In this document: one piece after another, positions 58,256-64,000 of the stretch
Numbering within the stretch: position 1 is the stretch's first letter
Layout of the letters: each line of letters starts with the position of its first letter
Assembly: GCF_949987515.2 (NCBI RefSeq)
Contig: NC_082699.1
Coordinates: 76,697,281 to 76,761,280 of the forward strand
Length of the DNA stretch: 64,000 bases
Source of the DNA: Delphinus delphis
Lineage: Eukaryota > Chordata > Mammalia > Artiodactyla > Delphinidae
Direction of reading: 5' to 3'
Notes under the pieces: generated by a model
Databases searched by the model: none
What the model saw: the letters and a program-made list of their open reading frames with translations, nothing else
What the model was told of the DNA's origin: nothing
Program-made: the position numbers and the translations under genes

Positions 58256-58621
58256 TGTGGACACTGTGTACAGAGCCCTCTGGGTTATTCTGGCTTCCTA
58301 TGTAATATCTACCCTTTCCCATGCCCTGAAGTCCCTTCTACCATCTGCTGCAGTGATTCAGAGGATAGAAGAGAAAGGAAGCAGGAGTGGATAAGGACGG
58401 CTTCAGAGCGGGTGCAGGTATGACAGAGTCTCAGACAACCAAAGTTGGAACTCAAAAGCAAAGATTGCCCATTAGGGAAGTCCTATGTGTGGCAGAAGTG
58501 GCCAGGCCTTAACACCCCATCATGTGTGGTCATTGGGAAGAAAGTGGCTTCAGCTCAAAAGCTACAGCAGATCCTAGCTGCCCTTACAGGGGGAGGCTCC
58601 TACCTGAATGACAAATTCATT

Positions 58622-59311
58622 CTTTTTTTTTACATCTTTATTGGAGTATAATTGCTTTACAATGGTGTGTTAGTTTCTGCTGTATAACAAAGTGAATCAG
58701 CTATACATATACACATATCCCCATATCTCCTCCCTCTTGCGTCTCCCTCCCACCCTCCCTATCCCACCCCTCTAGGTGGTCACAAAGCACCGAGCTGAGC
58801 TTCCTGTGCTATGCGGCTGCTTCCCACTAGCTATCTATTTTACATTTGGTAGTGTATATATGTCCATGCCACTCTCTCACTTCAACCCAGTTTACCCTTC
58901 CCCTTCCCCGTGACCTCAAGTCCATTCTGTACGTCTGCGTCTTTATTCCTGTCCTGCCCTTAGGTTCATCAGAACCTTTTTTTTTTTTAGATTCCATATA
59001 TATGCGTTAGCATACAGTATTTGTTTTTCTCTTTCTGACTTACTTCACTCTGTATGACAGACTCTAGGTCCATCCACCTCATACAAATAACTCAATTTTG
59101 TTTCTTTTTATGGCTGAGTAATATCCCATTGTATATATGTGCCACATCTTCTTTATCCATTCATCTGTTGATGGACACTTAGGTTGCTTCCATGTCCTGG
59201 CTATTGTAAATAGAGCTGCAGTGAACTTTGTGGTACATGACTCTTTTTGAATTATGGTTTTCTCAGGGTATATGCCCAGTAGTGGGATTGCTGGGTTGTA
59301 TGGTAGTTCTA
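58622..59311 (-). mobile_element. L1, 5'-truncated, antisense
   Basis: A T9 tail is followed by the antisense cetartiodactyl L1 3' UTR ('catctttattggagtataat', 'gtttctgctgtataacaaag'). ORF2 end text follows ('tgagtaatatcccattgtat', 'tccattcatctgttgatgg', 'atatgcccagtagtgggatt'). A 12-bp target-site duplication, GACAAATTCATT, lies at 58,610-58,621 and 59,312-59,323. This defines the complete insertion of about 690 bp. Confidence 0.97.
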
Positions 59312-59323
59312 GACAAATTCATT

Positions 59324-62300
59324 TTTGATTGATTCTTGAAGGGAGGTCCAAGCATCACAACTCTGTCTGCCATGCAAGTTGTAGTTCTTGTCTATTCTGG
59401 TCTTGTATGTTTCTCACAACACCGTACCACAGGGACGGTGCTGCTTAGAGCCTTGTCACTCAAGGTTGCAGGTCATACAGTATGAGACCATGTGGGCTGG
59501 GGGAGGGCGTCAGACACAGGCTGTCACGGGTTCTTATCGAGTATACGTAACACTCAGGAAGATTGTTTTCCCCATCTTAAGGATTTGGTTTCTATACATG
59601 TTGCAACAAATGAAATTTCTTACCTTACAGTTTGGAGCTGTGGTTGGTGGGATCTGAGTCACGCGTGGTTCACGTTAATTTACTTGTGGCTCTGTTTTAT
59701 GGGATGAGTCTGAGGATGGCTGGTGTGATTAGTGTCCTGATTACTTGTCCCTCTGACCTCTGGGGCATAGCCCACCGTACTTAAACTCAAGTCTTCTTCC
59801 CAGAACTCTTCTGCCACCACCCCCTTGTTAGAAATGAACGAGTGCCTCCCTCTGCTGTGACCTTGAAGACTCCAGGCACCTCCCAAGGGAACGCCTAGAC
59901 ACAGCCAAGCCCCCAAGGTAGCTCACAGTATTTGTAAATTGTCCATAAAGTAGTAACTCTTCATCTGGAAAATGATCCACTCACAGCTCGGGCCTCAGAC
60001 ACTGGGCACATTGTTATCCACATTAGAGGTGACCATGGCCTTGCAGAGAAGGGTTCTAAGAAAGTCCAGCGCTGGGCTGGAATCTCTAAATGCTAAGATC
60101 TCTTCTTTATCACTGGCAGTCCCACTGGCCTGCTGTCTTGCTGCCCTGCTGTCTCCCTCTCATCCTGTTCTTGTCTGGGGACTCCGTGGGTCCATATCGC
60201 CATGTTGTCACCAGAACTCACTGTGTTGGCCTCTGTGATGTCAAACATGAACTGAAGTTTTGCCACAGACACTCCCCACCCCGCCACATATTCTACAGTT
60301 GTATCTGGTGGCTTTGAGCAAGAGGTGCTTTGCTTCCATGTCCTAACAAGCACAAAAGGCCCACAGAGCTGGCTTCCTTCTCAGCTGGAACCTTCTCCCA
60401 AAATAAATCACACTGTGTCTGTGACCTCAGCCTACTTTTAGGTATCCTCCAAGGACAAAATGTCACCAAGACAGAACCTTGATTTGTCCCTCAAAAGCAA
60501 AACGTGGCAATTATTCTTCCAATGCCAACTGATGTCCAGAGATGAAAATGCTTTTGGACTTTCCAGTTAGAGGTCTTTGTACCACAGGCCAGAGGAACCC
60601 GTTTTAGGTCACAGCCAGCACTCTGTCCCCAGGAAGGTCCAGTGTGTTTGTGTCGTGTCCTCAGTGGTTGCTGACTCAGGGGGTTCAGATTCTATTATGT
60701 TGTTGGGTATCTGAATGGGGCACAGTAGGAAAGAGGCCTGGCAGTGTCTCTGGCTATGAAGATCACGTCTTGCGGTCAACCGCAGGATGGTTTTGTGAGG
60801 CTAGGAGCAATCAAGCCTGGACCGAAGGTTCCTTTTCAGGGTGCAGCAGTCACTGACCTGGAGGGTGGTAAGGACCCCACAAGGAAAACCCTGCCAGGCC
60901 GAGGTGGTGACTAAGGCTGAGGAGCGTGGGCAAGTCCGCGTGCACTGAGAATAAAAGGCCAGTGATACTGGTTCCAGGAGTAGGAATCCATCCCTGGGGG
61001 TGGTTCTGCTTGCTTCCAAAACAGGAGGATTTCTCTACCCATGTGCCCCGGCCACAGCCTTAGCTGCCTCTAGAACACCTAGAGAATATTCCCATCCAAA
61101 CCAAATGGTGTACGATCCCCTGTTTCCAAATGAGGTAGTTCACTGGATGGAGCAATAGCTCCGAGAAGGGGAGCCAGGCTCTTGAGAGCAGCAGAGAGAG
61201 AGAACTCTGGTGTCGAGGAAGCACAGCGTGGTTCAAGGACAGCTGCCCCTCTAAAGGGGCCACGTTCTACCTGATTCTCCATCAGGGTGCAGGCTCTGGG
61301 ACTACCTATCTGACCACTGACCTGAAGGTGAAGTGCAGGGGGCGAGGCAGTCTGGTCCAGAGGAAAGCATCACCCTTGGAATTGGATGCGTAGGAGGTTA
61401 CAGACTTCTTGAGCGCAGGCTAATCTGACTCTCTGCTCTGAAGTTCCTCCTCCTCTATCCGCCTCACACATACAGGGATGACAAGTGGGGAGGGGACCCC
61501 AGGTGCTTCCGAGCTTTGTGATGCTGGTTGTCTCTTTCTATATGGCCCTGAATTTGACACTAACCATCTTCCTTGATGGAAGTTGAAGGGGAGAAAAGGA
61601 TAGTCATAAAGAGACTGAGTGAAAGACAAATTCATGGTTTCTCTCTTCGATCACATCCGCCTTCTTTCAGTTTCTGATGGATTCCTTTGTGCTGATGTGG
61701 GTGTAGGAGAGGAATGCATCCTTTGTAATATAAAAGACCAAATGACATCCCGTTTATTTTAAATTAGTGTTTTCTTTAAAAGTGTTTGAAGTTATAATTC
61801 CTGGTACAACTATTATATCATAGGCTAGAAGAATGCCTGTTTCAAATATATAATAACTTTTAATAAAAACAGAACATAAAACTATTCAAATGTTCCCAAT
61901 GTTCTCACTACCTGTCTCATGAGCTACCAGTGGAACATGGACCATAATCTGGAAGCAGAGTCACTGGCCACAGCAGGCGTATCCTGCCTCCTATTTCATC
62001 GTTGGTACTTCACTGGCCCTCCTGTGCCCCAAACCCCCAGGAAAGCTTGAGAGGCAGGGAGGCAAGACTTGAGGATGACTCTTGCCTCAGAGCCATCTCA
62101 GCTCAAGTCACCCTCCTCCAAGGAGGAAGAACCTGAGTAGGGCATGGAGAATGTGTTTCTCAGACTTTATTGGACCCTGAAGAGCTAGAACAGCCTGTTC
62201 AAGGTCCTCATGATACTGGGGGAATCTTTATCTGGAGTGTCACTGATTCTTTCCCAATTTTTAAAAGAAGGTACTAGACTCAAGGGTTGTTGGGCCACAG

Positions 62301-64000
62301 AGAGTGAGGTGCTGTGGAGATCCAGCTCCCAGCATTCCACCAGTATAATTCCACCAGAGTCTCAAGAGTAGCCCGGTTGACTGCTGAATCCAGCTATAGC
62401 ACCTATCTGGTTGGGGGTCCAGTCTAGCAGGGCTTCAGGAAGCTGGAGAACCTAGAAGGGCTCCAGACCTGTTCTCTCGGGGCTCTGCTGGGGAGTGCTG
62501 CAGGAAACAATTGGTATCTTGACTGCTTGGTGAGGAATCTAGTTCAAGACCAGAGGAAGACTCTTGTGTTGTGACAGGAATGAAGGTAGAATCCTGTGTC
62601 TTGGTTCCAGGCTGGGCACTGCAGACAGAGCCCACTTCAAGTCCCTTGGCTGGCACTGGTCAGGTGCATGGACTGACTTTTCATGGATGGGTACATGTTT
62701 AGTGCCCAGATGTAGGTAGTAATTATGCTACACTTAATGCTGATGTTAACGGGGATAAACATGCTATAGGAAGACTATTAACTTCTTATTCCGTTAGCTT
62801 GGCACGCTGCTGTTTTAGAAATGTTCAGAATCTATGACTACATCTTAGAAGCTCTAAGAAAGTAAAGAAATTCCCTATGCTGAGCTTTTTACAAAGTTTG
62901 ACATTGATTTTTATTCTCCCTACTCCCTACCCCTGTCAGTTTTTAAGCAAAGGGCTCTTTTTGGTTCCTTTCTGATAATTAGCATTTAATATGCTATTCC
63001 TTCCATCTGAGAAATTGTGTAGGGCCAGAGAGTGGGTTGGAGTCACTTGAAATCCCTGCTTCCCTGTTAGCCAGTACCCTCCGGCCACATCTGCTCCCTC
63101 CCTTACCCATCAGGCTCGTTTCTTCATTTCAGGTGTTCAAGGAGTCCTTGTGACCCACAATCGAGCCCTTGAAGTCACAGGGGTCTGTGTTTCCATCTAG
63201 TTCATTCTACTTCATCACTCTCCTTCCGTCATGAAGCCCCAAATCCCCCACTCCCGTAGTCTCCCACCCCCACTAGGCTAGGTCACTGAGCTGAAGAAGA
63301 AACTATGGAAACAGCAGTTTCTGTTACCCAGCACCTCCACTGTGGCAGATACCTCGAGTCACTCCCCTCAGCCCAACACTGATTTCAGCCACGTCTGTAT
63401 TGCACAGCTCCTCCCACACAGGACAACTTCCACATCCAGCACACTCACACCCTTTTGCATCGGTACCTTCTCCAGTGCCCAGAGACCACTAGGCCTTCCA
63501 GTTCAGACAAGCAGAGGTGTTAATGTCTCTGCTCTGACCTTCAAACAAGGGGCAACCAGAGCCAGCAGATAGAAGCTCCTGACTCCTGTACTTTGTCGCT
63601 ATTTCCAAGAGGCATCCTGCAGGCTCTGAGAGGTCCTGTTGCCAATGGTGCTGATTCCTTATTGGCTTTTCCTATTTCCCCTTTTCTTTCCTCCTCTTTC
63701 CTCACCTCTGCTTCCTGGAACTAGTTCTCAGACAAACTACAGCACCAAAGTGCTCCTCTCAGGATCTGCCTTTAAAGGAAGACAGAGCCAATCGCTGCAA
63801 CCTCACAGAGGGATGCAGCCTTTAAATACCTGGACCGCACACTCATCCCTTCCTCCGACATCCTGCTTGGTCTCCCCTTACCTGTCAACAGGCTCCAGTG
63901 CCCTCTAGTGCCTATCTGGCTATCAGTAGGCTGGGCCCTGGAACAAACAGTGGAGAAGCAGGGAGACTGGATCTGGACGCCCAGTGGGAGATGTCTTGTG
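59324..64000. other. Unannotated stretch to the window end
   Basis: I recognise no gene and no SINE/L1 in these 4.7 kb. If the minus-strand provirus continues 5', reverse transcriptase, protease and gag should lie here. I could not find a Y-x-D-D box, LPQG-like box or zinc knuckle by reading both strands. A minus-strand stretch near 60.2 kb (VAKLQFMFDITEANTV) could be the middle of RNase H but is too weak to call. The region is AT-richer around 61,700-61,880 and C/T-rich from 63,000 on. Confidence 0.35.

Overview
This is repeat-rich mammalian genomic DNA. It is almost certainly from a cetacean, or a close cetartiodactyl relative. The basis is several copies of the tRNA-derived CHR SINE, recognisable by its GGGCTTCCCTGGTGGCGCAG head and its GCGTACCGC-poly(A) tail. 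Several copies still carry clear target-site duplications. The 3' UTRs of the L1 elements also look cetartiodactyl. I found no convincing host protein-coding exon, tRNA, rRNA or known ncRNA. Open reading frames are short, and the longest ones run across SINEs, L1 or low-complexity sequence.

Layout. The stretch 1-33,800 is ordinary intergenic or intronic sequence. It is a mosaic of CHR SINEs, MIR and L2 relics, L1 fragments on both strands, a MER5A-like DNA transposon, microsatellites, and at least five copies of one ancient interspersed repeat family (called 'R1' here because I cannot name it safely). At 30.9-31.5 kb three elements are nested inside one another. From about 33.8 to 35.3 kb there is a GC- and CpG-richer patch. 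From about 35 to 57 kb the recognisable insertions are fewer: four L1 pieces at 42.0-45.1 kb and two CHR SINEs at 44.7 and 45.5 kb.

The most informative part is on the minus strand at 53-58 kb, where decayed retroviral sequence can be read. Going 5' to 3' on the minus strand there is the end of an RNase H domain (57.8-58.0 kb), an ancient L1 fragment interrupting it, and then an integrase. The integrase shows a mutated zinc finger, a C-x2-C pair, the second catalytic aspartate and the catalytic glutamate (56.85-57.43 kb). About 3.6 kb further on, still on the minus strand, is a degenerate Gag-type zinc knuckle (53.20 kb). In a single provirus gag lies upstream of pol, so a gag relic downstream of an integrase suggests two proviruses in the same orientation, or a rearranged one. 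All are broken by stops and frameshifts. A 5'-truncated L1 with a 12-bp target-site duplication lies at 58.6-59.3 kb. The remainder to 64 kb holds nothing I can name.

Limits: repeat names rest on recognition by eye, without alignment. Boundaries are approximate unless a target-site duplication is given. The 35-57 kb block probably holds more decayed retroviral sequence than I can prove.
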